Assembly: GCF_020379485.1 (NCBI RefSeq)
Contig: NW_026016985.1
Coordinates: 27,501 to 91,500, forward strand
Length of the DNA: 64,000 nt
Source of the DNA: Brassica napus
Taxonomy: Eukaryota > Streptophyta > Magnoliopsida > Brassicales > Brassicaceae
Direction of reading: 5' to 3'
Every line of letters begins with the position of its first letter. Position 1 is the stretch's first letter. A program made the position numbers and the translations under genes. This document shows, in pieces, positions 21,014 through 33,477 of this stretch. The notes under the pieces were generated by a model, which ran no database searches, was not told where the DNA came from, and was given only the letters and a program-made list of their open reading frames with translations.

Positions 21014-21718
21014 CTACATTAGCTCGGCCATCTCGGCCGGAGCCATTCGATACAGACTCTTGGACAGCGGAGCTGTCCCTGGTTCCAGTTCAATCAGGAA
21101 GGGATCAGACCTATCAGGGGGGACACCCTGTAGCGACTGAAACACATCCTGGAACTCGGACACCAACGAATCCTCGCGTGGGTCTAACAGAAAACCAGAA
21201 CGTTCAGGGTCTGTAGTTGTAATTGTAGCCAAGAATGACTGACAACCCTGTTCCAGCATCCGAATCTCTCGAACTGCTGAAATCACTGCTTTCTCTTGAG
21301 CCTGACACAGACCTTGGTACTCTACCGGGTGAAGTCCATTCTCCAATTGCACATGACCCTTATGGCAATCGAGAGTGGCTCGGTACTTTCCCAACCGATC
21401 CATACCTAAGATCACTTCTTGATTCTTTAGGTGGACACAGACCAGATTAACGGGGAAGACCTTTCCTTGGATCTGTACTGGGATATTCGACATGAGACCT
21501 AGTGAGTTCATGGCTTGCCCACCGGCCGCCCTCACTATCCCAAAATTATCACCAGCATCCAGACAGAACAGACCTTTTCCAACCAGTCCCGGACTCACAA
21601 AACTATGTGTAGCCCCTGTGTCGAAAAGCACGTGTGTTTTTACCCGACCGACCATGAGGGTTCCTATCAGAGACCCCTCATCAGAATCCCCTAGACCACA
21701 TTCTAGGTTCCAGACCAA
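21014..21718 (-). pseudogene. Chromovirus aspartic protease
   Basis: A 234-codon frame includes the active-site motif HVLFDTGATHSFVSP, the typical DTGA of Ty3/gypsy retropepsins. It is followed by CVHLKNQEVILGMDRLGKY and the linker into RT (VSEFQDVFQSLQGVPPDRS, IELEPGTAPLSKSLYRMAPAEMAEL). It is in the same frame as the gag segments but separated from them by a stop near 21746. The protease would process gag-pol. Confidence 0.88.
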
Positions 21719-21748
21719 GCATTACTACTTGAATGTAAAAAGATAAAT

Positions 21749-23071
21749 TTATAAATTACCAAAGATCGAATCAAAGGATCCGGAAGCTCCGTCTTCTCGT
21801 GACAGTTCATACACCCTCGGTGTGGTGGTTGGTTTGCCTTGGGACGCCTTTCCTGAATCTCCACGGCCCTTCCCCTGACTTCCTTGCAGCTTGGGACACT
21901 CCGATTGGAAATGTCCTGGCTGGCCACAATGAAAACAGGTCATCTGGCCACTTCTTCCAGACTGGTTCAGTCGAGGACAGTTCTGAACCCCATGGTCCAT
22001 GCTGCCACAACGAACACAAGCCCCCTTGGCCTTCCAGCACTCACTGGGATGGTTCCGTCCACATTTGAAACACGCAGGTCGGCCACCAGAGGTCTTACCT
22101 CCGTCCACCTGGTCCCATTTTCTCTTTTTATCATTAGTCTTGCCCAATGGGCCAGACTGTGGCTTAGCCTTAAGCTTAGCTTCCTTAGCCAAGTTAGAAT
22201 CCAACAAAGCCACCCGTTCCACCAGTTCTCCGACGGTGTTGAAAGTGCGGATCGAGCAGTGGGTCTTCAGTTCCGGCCTTAGGCGTCAGATGAACCTACG
22301 AACCTGGACTGCTTCGTCCTCCAGCTCTCTTCCAACAAACCGCCTGAGTCGGTTGAACTCTTCTTTGTACTCCCGTACGGTCCTGCGGCCTTGGACCAAA
22401 TCTAGAAACATAGCTTCCAGACGATCCAAAGCCTCGGCAGGAAAGTATTTGCGGTTGAATTCAATTTCAAAATCCGCAAAACTTGTGAGACCTCCATTGG
22501 TGCGCTTGTCCACTGCAAGCCACCAATTATGCGCGTCCCCTTCCAGGAAGTGAACCGCAATATCTCGTCTGTAATCCTCTGGACAGCGAGTTGATTGGAA
22601 GTTTCGGACCAACCTACTCGTCCACTCATCTGCCACAACAGGGTCGGTGCTACCTGAGAATTGCTTCGTACCCAATCTGGATAGATGTTGAAGCAAGCTC
22701 AGATAGTCAACCTTCTTTACAGACCCTTCCGGTGGATCGATCTCGATCACCTCGACCGCGTCCACAGCTGGACCCGTAACAATAGGTGTAGCCGTAGCTA
22801 CAGGCGTAGCTTGACCAACTGATGAATTCCCTAGTGGAGTGAACAGCTGAGTCATAGCCGCCACCTGGTTACCCATTACTTTCATGGCCTCTAACAAGTC
22901 CTCACGGGACAGTGCTGCGAACACGTTGGCTGCTCCCTCGGCCCTTTCCTCACGCTGGTCACCATCACGGTTAGCGTTCGAGGATTCCACTTCCTCGTCA
23001 CTCTCCCGGTGTTGCTGACCTTCCTGTTGAGTTCCCGTAAGATTGGCATGGTCAGTCGGTAACACATCACC
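21749..23071 (-). pseudogene. Chromovirus gag with zinc knuckles
   Basis: Two in-frame segments (22286-23071 and 21749-22222) are separated by a TGA at 22286-22288. The first has the capsid-type gag domain (HFLEGDAHNWWLAV, FADFEIEFNRKYFPAE, TVREYKEEFNRLRRFVG). The second has three CCHC-like knuckles: CFKCGRNHPSECW, CVRCGSMDHGVQNCP and CFHCGQPGHFQSECP, for binding element RNA. The N-terminus is cut at 23071 by the solo LTR; its missing part lies beyond that LTR at 26324-26460. Residues read upstream of 23071 in this frame belong to the LTR, not to gag. Confidence 0.88.
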
Positions 23072-26000
23072 TGTAAGACCCGATCTCGGCCGACTAGGCC
23101 GCGGTCGATGCCTCACGTCGCTCGGTCTATACACTGACCGAACCTCTAAAAATTTTGCCCTTTATTTAAAAACATCGCCCATAGGCGAGGGCTAACTCAG
23201 ATCTTAGCTCAAGACTACCTTAGTCATTCCCTAGCTTAGCTCATTTCAACTTATGCACAGCAGAATAACATCTATCATCCATTGGACTAAATCCAATCTA
23301 ACACTTATCTGGTCAGATCACCTCAGCTACAGGTCAGTAACACAACTGCCAGCTAGCTCCAAGGTCGATCCTGAACCTAGACCAAGTCATACTATCAGAG
23401 GTTCCGTTCCCCTAAGCCATTCTATCTAGATCTATGCAACATTGACATATCATACCTTTGCCACATTCTCGGAGCTTGTTAGCTCATTGTCCCAGCTGAC
23501 TTAGCTGTCTTAGCTAGCTCACCCAACTAGTTGAGCTGAACCACTTCACTTGAGGTTTGCTGCTCCGTTCCAGCTGATCGAGGTGCGAGGTAGCTTTGCC
23601 CAGCTCCCCGTCCACTCCTCCAACTCCCTTATACCTGCATAAACTCTTCCCTTGGGTACTTAGTCATTCAGCCAACCCTCCCCACAGACTAAGTAACCTT
23701 TGGGAAGTCTTCAATAGTAACTGATATGCATCTGGCCCTTCTTAGCCCATGCATCATCCAATACCCGTACGCTTTGTAGAATATAATACCAAGTCCTCTC
23801 ATGGTCTAACCAGATCAATTCCTCACAAAGACTAACAATGCCCATCAGATCCTGAGTCAATCAACCAACCACCCCACATGACTCAGAACTGATGAGTCTT
23901 CATACTTCTTAATCAGTCATGGAACCATGTCCCACTGAACCTGATTAGTGTTGCTCTGCTCTTACCACCGGTGCATCCTTTGATCAATCAGATCAGACAC
24001 CTTGTTCCAACATCCAAGGATCAGGTCGTCCATCCTTGCCCATGATCAGATCACACACGGCCTGCCTTGAATAATAACACCCAAGCTTAGTACATTGGTC
24101 CACGCCACCAAGTACTTAGCTGTACTCTTCTTCCTGGCTCTCAGCCAATGCATTGCCCATACCTTACCAAAACCAAGGTTGATAACCAGCAATTCCTTAT
24201 GATCAATATCATAAGTGACAATATGTTCCAGCACACAAACATATGATCAGATATCCTAACACAAGGATCTGACCCCAATATGCCCTCAGGTGCAATTTCG
24301 ACCCCAAGCAAACCTGCTCCAAAAATCAATTAAAATTCATGAAAATTCATGATAAATCATAACTAATAGAATGGTCCAATCAGATTTCCCAGAACCGGCC
24401 TCAATCCAATAGATCTCGGCCAAGATCAGCCAAACCGGCCCAAGGGACCATCTCTAAATCAATCCCTAAAAACTCATTAGGATTCATGATAATTCATGAT
24501 AAATCTTAACTAAGAGAATGGTCAAGTCAGAATTCCAAGAACCGATCTCGATCCTATGGATCTCGACCTAAAACAGCCCCACCGACCACCTTGACCATCT
24601 CGAAATCAATCAGATAAAAATCCCCAAATACCATGATAATTCATGATAATTCACCACTAAGAAGATTCCAAAGTCAGATCGCCATAAATCCATCAGGAAG
24701 TAGGAGATCCGGACGTAGCTGCCAAACCAAGGCCATGGAGGGTTCTTCTGAACCGGCCAAGCCATGGTTCAGTGCTACTATGTCTAATCATCAATCTCAA
24801 TCATAAGAAGAAGAAATAATATGATTAATAATCATAAAACAGAGTAAGGTGTAACTGCAGAACCAGATCAGCCCATAGTGTACCAGACTATGTCCAATGG
24901 TCCGCAGTCCCCACCTGTTACCTCATCAGGGGCGTCCATGCTCCTCCTAGCACGCCTTCATCAAACCCTTATCACATACTTCCAGTATTGATAAGATCTA
25001 ACCATGGTTCGTGCCCATCACTCCTTCCATGGAACTTCCATGAAACTAGTTTCTATACTGCATCCATCTTCAAGGCTGTTCATGCCTTTGAGAGTGGAGT
25101 CAAGCCTTCCCCCTTCTCTCCTAACCAATTGCGTGTGTTCCCAAGACACAGAGGAAGCCTTTGAAATGATCATCCATGATCAATCACCATCCAAAGGTCG
25201 TGCATCAGTTCCCTCTTTGTTCCCCATGAAACTGCTTTCCACACCAATCTCCCTTTAAGGCTGCATTGGCCCTTGGGAATGGATTCCGGCCAACTCCCTC
25301 CTTTCCTCACCATTTGCGTGTGTTCACAGGCTCCAGATAAGGCTTTAGGTGTTGTCAACAATGGTCAAAACCGTTCAGAGGGTCGTTCTCAACTTCCCCC
25401 TTGATCTGCCCTAAAACTGTCTCTTTATGGCCTTCACACCACCATGGGTCTTGGATTGGGAATCCGACCAAATCTCGGTATTTTTCTCTGGATTCTTTGT
25501 GTTTCAGGGTGTAGTAGGAAGCCCTGGCGGGACTCCAAAGGCACGGACTTGCCCTCCTTATATAGGAGAAGGGGTGGTTACTTCTTAACCATTGCATCCC
25601 TTCGGTATCATTTCTGGCCATTGATTTAATCAATGGTACAGATTGCACCCTTTCGCCTATGGCAGTTACCACACGCCCTGGAACTGCCAAACCACTCCTG
25701 GACATGTCCAAAACAATCCCACATGGGCTGCCCATGCCCATGGCTCAATCCCAAGAGCCCACTAGCCCATCGGCACACACGGGTCACCCACATGGCCCGG
25801 CCACTGTCCAGACCCGGCCCACTGCCCAACACCTGAACACTCAGTCCAGCTGAGTTGAGCTGATCCCCAGCTGATCCAGCTGAGTGAGCTATACCATCCA
25901 GCTCAGGGAGCTGACCTATACTTCAGTGAGCTACACCGAGCTGCACTACACTTCACCTAGCTGGTCGAGCTTGCTTACTGCATCGCCCAGCTGTTATACA

Positions 26001-26323
26001 CTGTGTCCAGCTTGCTTCCTTTATCTTCTTCAATCCTTCTAAGTCCCTTGGTCAATTTCCAGACCTAGACTTAGTTTTCCCATGATCCATTCTGATCACT
26101 CACTTCATCGAGCTTCACCTGGATATTGTCCAGCTACCAGCTCGCTTGTCCAGCTCCTTTGAGCTTGTCTCCTTCTTGGATTAGCTATGCCTTAGCTTCC
26201 TGATGCCCTTAACCTTACCTTCAGGCCATGATATACTTGTCTTTAGGTCATATGACCTGACTGGTGCGTTTCCTCGCACCGCAGTCCGTCCGGACGATCC
26301 TATCCAGGATCGGGGACATGACA
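23072..26323 (-). mobile_element. Solo LTR (3,252 bp) inside the chromovirus gag
   Basis: The sequence has TG...CA ends (plus strand TGTAAGACCCGATC... and ...GGGGACATGACA) and flanks TCACC and TCACT, a 5-bp target duplication with one mismatch. There is no PBS, PPT or coding domain between them, so this is a single LTR left by recombination. On the minus strand it begins TGTCATGTCCCCGATCC, as does the LTR at 62873. A TATA box lies about 760 bp in. AGCT-rich segments are at 25850-26020 and 23480-23620. Short frames within show no domain. Confidence 0.88.
25556..25564 (-). promoter_or_regulatory. TATA box of the solo LTR
   Basis: Minus strand TATATAAGG about 760 bp from the LTR start. Transcription from it would run leftwards into the interrupted gag of the chromovirus. 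Confidence 0.6.
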
Positions 26324-26460
26324 TCACTGGTGTTAGTCACAGCCGGCTCGGTTGGTAACCCGGACAGATTAAGTCCGTCCGCAGCCGCTTGACTTGACGG
26401 ACCAGCCGTTTTCTTATTCCTTCGGGTCTTTCCCGATTTGCTTTTCCCAGCCTAAGGATT
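26324..26460 (-). pseudogene. Chromovirus gag N-terminal piece
   Basis: Minus strand codons read GKSKSGKTRRNKKTAGP...[15 protein letters not shown], a basic N-terminus that would join the gag segment ending at 23071. The solo LTR separates the two. No initiator was fixed. Confidence 0.6.
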
Positions 26461-26601
26461 CAGACATTGTTAGTACAACATATACATAACTTAACCGAGA
26501 CAATTAATCCCTAGACCTAACTATCAAACCTCACCGTGAGACTGAATCAGCTGGCTGCGTGTGTGTGGACTACATAACCCAACTATCCTAGAATCAAGCA
26601 T

Positions 26602-26613
26602 GCTCTGATACCA
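26602..26613 (-). other. Chromovirus primer binding site (tRNA-iMet)
   Basis: On the minus strand TGGTATCAGAGC follows the 5' LTR end by 3 bp. It complements the initiator tRNA-Met 3' end, as in the LARD elements. Confidence 0.92.
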
Positions 26614-26616
26614 ACT

Positions 26617-28672
26617 TGTAACTCCCGAATCCGGCCTCTCGACAAGACTGAACCCGTTTGCTACTTAATCAATTTCTTTGCTTGTTTGATTCATTTTAAG
26701 TCTTTCATTTACTAAGTCATGTTCGAATCTGAGGTTCTAAAACAATGTAACAGATAGCACAGCGGAATAACAATGTGTAAACTTTGTAGTACTTAGAAAC
26801 ATGAGATCCAATACACAACTTCTTAACAGTTTCATAGACAATCACTAGTTCGTCCCTAGCATCATCTAACCACACGTTACACAGCCTCTCACTGACCGAG
26901 CCTTCACGGCTCCTTGGCTTGACCAGAACCATCCTTAGTTCCTGAAACCACAACCAGGTAAGCATCAATCATAACCGAGAATAGGACTGGTCGATCCTAC
27001 AATGCTTGGCTTGGTTCCTAGAACATTGATAAACCTCAGACAATATACTTGTGAAAAGATATGAACCTGCCTACCGAATCCTAAGTCATTCAACCAACCA
27101 CCCCTTGACTTAGAATCAGATAGACAGTCCAGAATAGATAAACAGACCACACGAAGACCAATCCATCCATCCGGATAGAATCTAGGTGCGACCGGCCTAG
27201 ATGAAGTCCGGCTCAATGGCCCAACGGGCTTCCTTACCTGATCCGGCCTTAGCCAGGATCCAACGGCCGAGTAAGCCTCACGCCCAATCCGGTCAGGCCA
27301 ATGGCCGGTCGGACCTTGCGACTCTTACCCTGGCCTGGACGGACCGTGTACTTGTCTCAACGGACAAGACATGGTCTGATCCCTAAGGAACGAACACGAC
27401 CTGCCTCAACAGGCACTGCTTGGTACACGCCCCCCTTCGGCCTTTGGTACCTCTTGGTCCTCGTACTACTTGGTGATCGTACCACTTGGCGTTCGTAACT
27501 CTTGGTTACTCACACCCTTTGGCAACTCACAACCGTTGGTAACTCGTGACCTTTGGCCAGTCGTGCCTCTTGGGACATGCCCAACCGTTTAGCCCAACCG
27601 CCCAGTCTATGGTGCGATTCGAACTGACCGTCTAACCGACCAGCATCTAGGTTAGCGGTTTGGTTATGTCCAGCCAAGTCCAGGAAGATGTCCCTTGGAC
27701 TGAACCAACACAACCCTTTGTGCATAATCAGAAAGAAGAGAAAGGACCGGAATGAAACAAGAAGAGGAGAAGCGGTCAGGTCTAATGAACCGTCCAGAGC
27801 CACGGTGCGATCACAAGGACCGTCCGTTCGGACTGGTGCGGCCAAAGCCCACCACGTACCTTCTGAACCAGGTCAGGGTTCTCCATGCTCTTCTCCTGCT
27901 CTCGGTCTCCCATACTTGATCGGAGGTTGCTTCACAAACGATCGGATCGCCGGAAACCTAACCACCACACAATCGGCCTTGCTTTGGCCGGAAACTCTCT
28001 CTCTATGATTTCTCTGAGTATTTTTACTCTGGATTGGATGATTGAAATCGATAGAGAGGGCCCCATATTTACAGAAAACGAGGGGGTAAGTCTTGCCCCA
28101 CAAACATGCATGACTGGCCAGCGAACGGGCACAATCGGCCAAGGTTACACCCTTTCGGCCGCATGCGTCCCTTCGCCAATACCGCATGGGTTTGGGTCGG
28201 GCAGTGGACCAAAGCCTTACCCAACTCTTCTAGACTTAGCCCATGGCCTTGTCCCAAGCCCCAATTGTCCATGACCTCATGGCCGGACCCCACATGGCCT
28301 GCCACCGGCCCGGACCCGGACCATCGGACCGAAACCCGAACAGTCCATCCAGCTGAGATGAGCTGACCCCCAGCTTCCTCAGATGAGTGAGCTAGTAGTC
28401 CAGCTAGTGGAGCTGACCTTGTAGTGTCCGAGCTGGAGTGAGCTTATCCTAACTCCGTTGAGCTAGTTGAGCTACCCGTTCCATCCGTCCAGCTACCGTC
28501 CTGCTCGATGTAGCTGATTCTCGACTTGTGTAAGGTTAAGTCTAAGTTTCCTTACGTCCATAACCTTCTTATCCGGCCATGGAACGCTTGCCTTGATGTC
28601 TTAAGACTGGCTAGTATGTTTCCTCGAACCATGGCCGTCCCAATGATCCTATTCAGGATCCGGGATGTTACA
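26617..28672 (-). mobile_element. Chromovirus 5' LTR (2,056 bp)
   Basis: Plus strand TGTAACTCCCGAATCC at 26617 to GGGATGTTACA at 28672. It aligns with the LTR at 16187-18277 with many substitutions and small indels, so the insertion is not recent. The U3 terminus carries the inverted repeat GATCCTGAATAGGATC (read on the minus strand, 28645-28660). An AGCT-rich segment is at 28348-28520. The TATA site is mutated. Confidence 0.9.
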
Positions 28673-29548
28673 CGTCCTATGTGTGCTGACGGACACCCAT
28701 AGACGTCGTGTGTGTACTGAACAGACAGCCCACGTGGGCTAAAATCACCCGAACAGTCCACGGGAAGGGCCAGCATGCTGAGTCCAAGGACCAGCGTGCT
28801 GATATATGTACTGATGGACAGCCACAGACGTCCTGTGTGTGCTGACGGACACACACGGACAGCCACAGACGTCCTATGTGTGCAGGTGGACACCCACAGA
28901 CGTCCTGTGTGTACTGAAAAGACAGCCCACGTGGATCAAAATCACCCAAACAGTACATGGACAGCCACAGACGTCCTGTGTGTGCTGACGGACACATACG
29001 GACACACACGGACAGCCACAGACGTCATGCGTGTGCTGACGGACACACACGGACAGCCACAGACGTCCTGTGTCTGCTGATGGACAGCCACGGAGAGCCA
29101 CAGACGTCCTGTGTGTGCTGGCGGACACCAACGGACGTCCTGTATGCACTGAACAGACAGCCCACTTGGGCCAAAATCACCCAAACAGTCCACGGGAAGG
29201 GTCAGCGTGCTGAGTCCAAGGACCAACGTGCTGATATGTGTACTGATGGACAACCATGAACGTCTTGTGTGTGCTTATGGACACACACAGACACACACGG
29301 ACAGCCACGGACGTTCTGTGTGTGCTGATGGACACACACAGACGTCCTGTGTGTGCAGACGGACACCCACAGACATCCTATGTGTACTGAACAGACAGCC
29401 CACGTGGGCTAAAATCACCCAAACAGTCCACGGGAAGGGCCAGCGTGCTGAGTCCAAGGACTAGTGGGCTGATATGTGTACTGATGGACAGCCACAGACG
29501 TCTTGTGTGTGCTGACGGACACACACGGCCAGCCACGGACATCCTGTG
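28673..29548. repeat. Satellite array, block 2
   Basis: This is the continuation of block 1 after the chromovirus. It has the same subunit core and three anchor segments (near 28730, 29165 and 29400). It ends at CATCCTGTG against the LARD-2 LTR. Confidence 0.95.
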
Positions 29549-31938
29549 TGTAACACCCCCGAACTGTCCTAAGCAAAGGTCGACCCACCGGCCAACAATC
29601 AAACAAGAACATGACCGACGGACGACCCACACCAAGGGTTGGAGATGAAAGGCCAACCGGCCAGCCAACAATCAAACAAGAACATGATTGACCGTCCAAC
29701 CCAACACCATGGTTCAGAAGCGCTACATGACGGGCTAGGGACAATCCGGTCAGAGTCACAAACTTTACTTCATGACCTCGACCAGTTCATCCACTAACTC
29801 GTCCCACTGCGTCAAGGCAAAAGGCTTTGCAACCCGGCCAAGAGTTAGCGTTTTCCGTTAGATCGAGGCCTAAGGCTTTTCAACCCGTACTACGACCTAA
29901 CGTTGTGTTAGACCGGACTAGTCAAATATCAGAGTACTCATGAAGCGCATATAAAACAATTACTTTATTGATTCGAGAAATATCCATACATTGATATAAT
30001 TCGAGACCGGTCCCGGCCTAATTGCCAAATCGAGTCAACCAAACACAAATCCACAATACCGTTTACAAAAGGCATGAAAATCTACACCGGCGGTCCTAAC
30101 GTCCAGCACCAAGCTATCCGATCATCCTTACCTAAAGCGACCTGCAAAAAGGACAACGGAGTTGGATGAGTAACCTAATGTTACTCAGTGAGCTGGCGGC
30201 CTCTACCCGCAACCTAGACTCTACCCAGACAACCCAAAATAACAATCAATCTAGCCCTAGCATGCAATAAAAGCTAAGGCTAAGCAAACTGTTACTAAGT
30301 TAGACTTGGCCTCCTGCCATGATCTAGCTTCAAGTAACGGGAACCTGCATAAAAACAAGTCAACAAACAATCCCTAGTTAACCATATATACGCCTGAGTT
30401 CAATACTCATGTAGTGTTAGACACTTAGACTATACAAGTATCACTAGTCAATCGACCAACAATCAAACAAGAACATGATCGGCCAACCAATGATACCGCA
30501 TAGCTTTAATATCCACCACCCTTCACAAGCAATCCCTCAAACACATACAGGACAACGTCGGGCCTACAATAACCAAATACACACCAAGCCTAATCCGGTA
30601 CCTAAACCAGACTTAGGACTTAATGTCAGAACCTGCAAGCAAATCAATCAACCACAATCACAATAATAACTATAACTACGACTCGATCTAACACGTAACA
30701 CCGTATATCGGTGCTACCCTAACTCGAGGATCCCATAACCCTCTACGACACACTAACACAACACTCTAACCTGGGCCCTGGTGACATCGTGTTCCTCCTC
30801 TCTATCGGCAATATCCAATCTCCCTACCACAAAGGCCAGAAGAAGGAACTTTCAACCGACCGCGGCCCACAGTCCTTCGGGTCACCGCGCGACAGCCCAC
30901 AGTCCTTCGGGTCACTGCCACATTACACCGTCGTGTAATCACTCAGCCATAGGCCATGATCCCGTCTCTCTGAGTCTTCCCGATCCAGCGAATAAGGGGT
31001 TTCCTTGAACCCGCTGGGTACGAGGCCGAGGAAACACTAATCACCCCTACACAAGCCTAGTATGGGCGGGTTACGCACATACTGTCGGCACACTCACACA
31101 ACACAAACTCAATCTAGAACCTAACCTAAAGATAGAGTTCCAGATCCTAACTAGACAGTCGACTCCACAAGACTAACCATAGTACCAGTAGTCCGGCCTA
31201 TATGGCCTAAGACCCTTAGTACTAATAACTAAACAATAATATCAATACTAAACAAATAAATCAAACCGTTATCCAGATAGTCCAGCCTCCTGCTATGAAA
31301 CTATCCTTAAAGATAACGGGAACCTGCACTCAACCATATCAACACGCAAGAATAGAAAACATGATGCATCCTAGCCGTAGTCCTAGTCAGGTTATTAACT
31401 CAGTCTTAATTCCATTCATCTCAGCTTAGCCCTTGCTAAACTAAGTCCGGTTCCATAAATAAAATAACCCTAAGGACTCTACCATTCAATAATGTGATCA
31501 TTCTAATCTATATGCAGACTCGATCTACCCTAAATTCCAAGTGGAATTCAAACAAACCAACTCACAGTGTTCTAGGCAAGAAGCAGCTGGTTGATCGGAG
31601 AGGACATGGCCAAAACCCAAGGGACGCCTTGACTGGACTGGACTGGACTGATCTTGACTTGTACAGAACCTCCTCTGATACTGGTCTGGACTGAACGCAA
31701 CTTGAACAGCACCTTCCTTAGCGTCTGAACAATTCTTCTGAAATCTGAACAGAGTATCGAATCATAACCTCGACTGAGCTGAAACCATGGAACTGAACTG
31801 ATCTTGGACAGCAACTCCACTTTATCATCAAAGAATATGAGTAGAGTGGACAGATTGATTTGGGCAGAGCTTCCGCATAACAATTGCAGACAGAACTTCG
31901 CTTCTTGGTGAAGTATCGATCTTCGGAACTCAGCTACA

Positions 31939-31970
<32 letters not shown>

Positions 31971-33166
31971 AACCACGTTGCCTTGCTTCCCATCTGAATT
32001 GGTCTTCACTTTATTGATCTTCAGTTGGCCAGAACCTTCCCTAGGCGCTGACTTGAAATCAGTAGAGAAACTGATCTCGAAAACTCTCTAAAACTCTCGA
32101 AATAGCTCAGAACCTCTTACTTTCTTTTTCTACTTTTCTCTCAAGGTTTTAACTTGGTTTGGACAGGTCTGGATTTGAAGAAATGAGCTGGGGTCGTGGG
32201 GTATTTATAGGAGACACCAGCCAATCAGCTTCAGGTTGGTGGCAGCCCGTGTGTCGCTCTGCATGGCTCCGGACGCATGCACGGCGACACCTCGTGCTCC
32301 ACATGGCTGGCTGCATGTACAGGACACATGCAGGAATCCACCACTCCTCCCAGATGTCAGGCTGCATGACTGGAGCTCATGCAAGGCGCCACACATCCTC
32401 ACACATGTCGATCAGCATGCTTCGGTTGCATGCGTCGCGACATCTCGTGCTTGGCCAATCCACCTCGTGCTTCTACATGTCAAGCTGCATGTGCAGATTC
32501 CATGCACGGCGACACCTCGAACTTCTCTTGACACTCAGCTGGTTAGACAGTTGCCACCACGTTCATATCCCTTAGATCAAGCCACCTCGAGCTTCTCGGT
32601 TCCTTTGCGCGATTTAGACCCTTCTTGTGAATTTCTGACCCGCGATCAATCCCGAATATTTTTCCGCTCCCATTCTGATTCTTTGAATATTTTTAATAAA
32701 CTTCAGATGATGTCTGATATCCTTTAAAAATATTTCCCGAGCCTCCGGCTTCCTCAAAGAATTTCGTAATACCGAAATTAGGGTTTTCGCCCAACTTTGG
32801 GTTTTCCTGTCGTGCTTCAATCCCATCGTGCTTGCTTCCCGTCCTGCTTAATTCCCGTCCTGCTTCCGACTTATAATGTCTTCAGAATAATATTTTACTG
32901 ATACGAAGATATTCCGAGAAAACTTCGCGATGAAGAAACGTCAATCTTCCAAAACGTCGAGCTTCTAAACCGTCGTGCTTCAAAAATGTAATTCTTCCAA
33001 AACTGCCGTATGATCAATCTAAGACATTTCTAACAATGGTAGAGCAGCTTATCTCAACTCATGCTTCACTCACGATCCATTCTTCGACCTTCTCGTACTT
33101 CAAATTTCCCGATCGATCTGTATTGCCCGCGACTCAACCACAAAGATACTCGACCATTCTCTCTCT

Positions 33167-33210
<44 letters not shown>

Positions 33211-33221
33211 GGGTTTCTACA
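29549..33221 (-). mobile_element. LARD-2 3' LTR (3,673 bp)
   Basis: Plus strand TGTAACACCCCCGAAC at 29549 to CGGGTTTCTACA at 33221. It has a TATA box (minus, 32202-32209), a CATGC-rich block (32235-32560), a 37-nt poly-T (33171-33207; poly-A in element sense) and a CT microsatellite (31940-31970). The motif CAATCAAACAAGAACATGA appears three times (29599, 29669, 30456). The hairpin GAGTAACCTAATGTTACTC lies at 30168-30186. Confidence 0.9.
32202..32209 (-). promoter_or_regulatory. TATA box of the LARD-2 3' LTR
   Basis: TATAAATA on the minus strand, preceded in that sense by the CATGC-rich block. The same site is present in the 5' LTR (50075-50082) and in its tandem copy (59786-59793). Confidence 0.75.
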
Positions 33222-33235
33222 TTCTCCCCCCCTTA
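33222..33235 (-). other. LARD-2 polypurine tract
   Basis: Minus strand AAGGGGGGGGAGAA, identical to that of LARD-1, lies next to the 3' LTR. Confidence 0.9.
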
Positions 33236-33477
33236 ATAGAATTCGTCCTCGAATTCTTAGTTGTCCAATGGCTCAGCTTCACGACATGTTCATCCCCTTG
33301 ATGAAAATTTCTCCTTGGATCACTTGTCTCGCGGTCTTGATCACTTGATGTGCTTCTTTATCGGTTTGCCCTTGGTTTCCTCCTTTCGGTTTCTCTGGTC
33401 TCCACCCAAACTTCTGGTTCTGAACTCACTCCGTCTTGATACATCTCAAAGCATTCCTTTATTCTTGAATCCGTCCT

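Larger units (their letters stand above)
16187..28672 (-). mobile_element. Chromovirus (Tekay/Del-like Ty3/gypsy) in the satellite
   Basis: Two LTRs of about 2.06-2.09 kb flank a minus-strand PBS, gag, protease, RT, RNase H and integrase with a chromodomain-like end, then a PPT. Flanks are CTTCC on the left and CGTCC on the right, a 5-bp target duplication with one mismatch; CGTCC is the normal satellite sequence, so the left copy mutated. The satellite continues on both sides (16186 and 28673), proving insertion into the array. Without the 3.25-kb solo LTR nested in gag the element is about 9.2 kb. Many stops and at least one frameshift make it non-functional. Confidence 0.92.
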
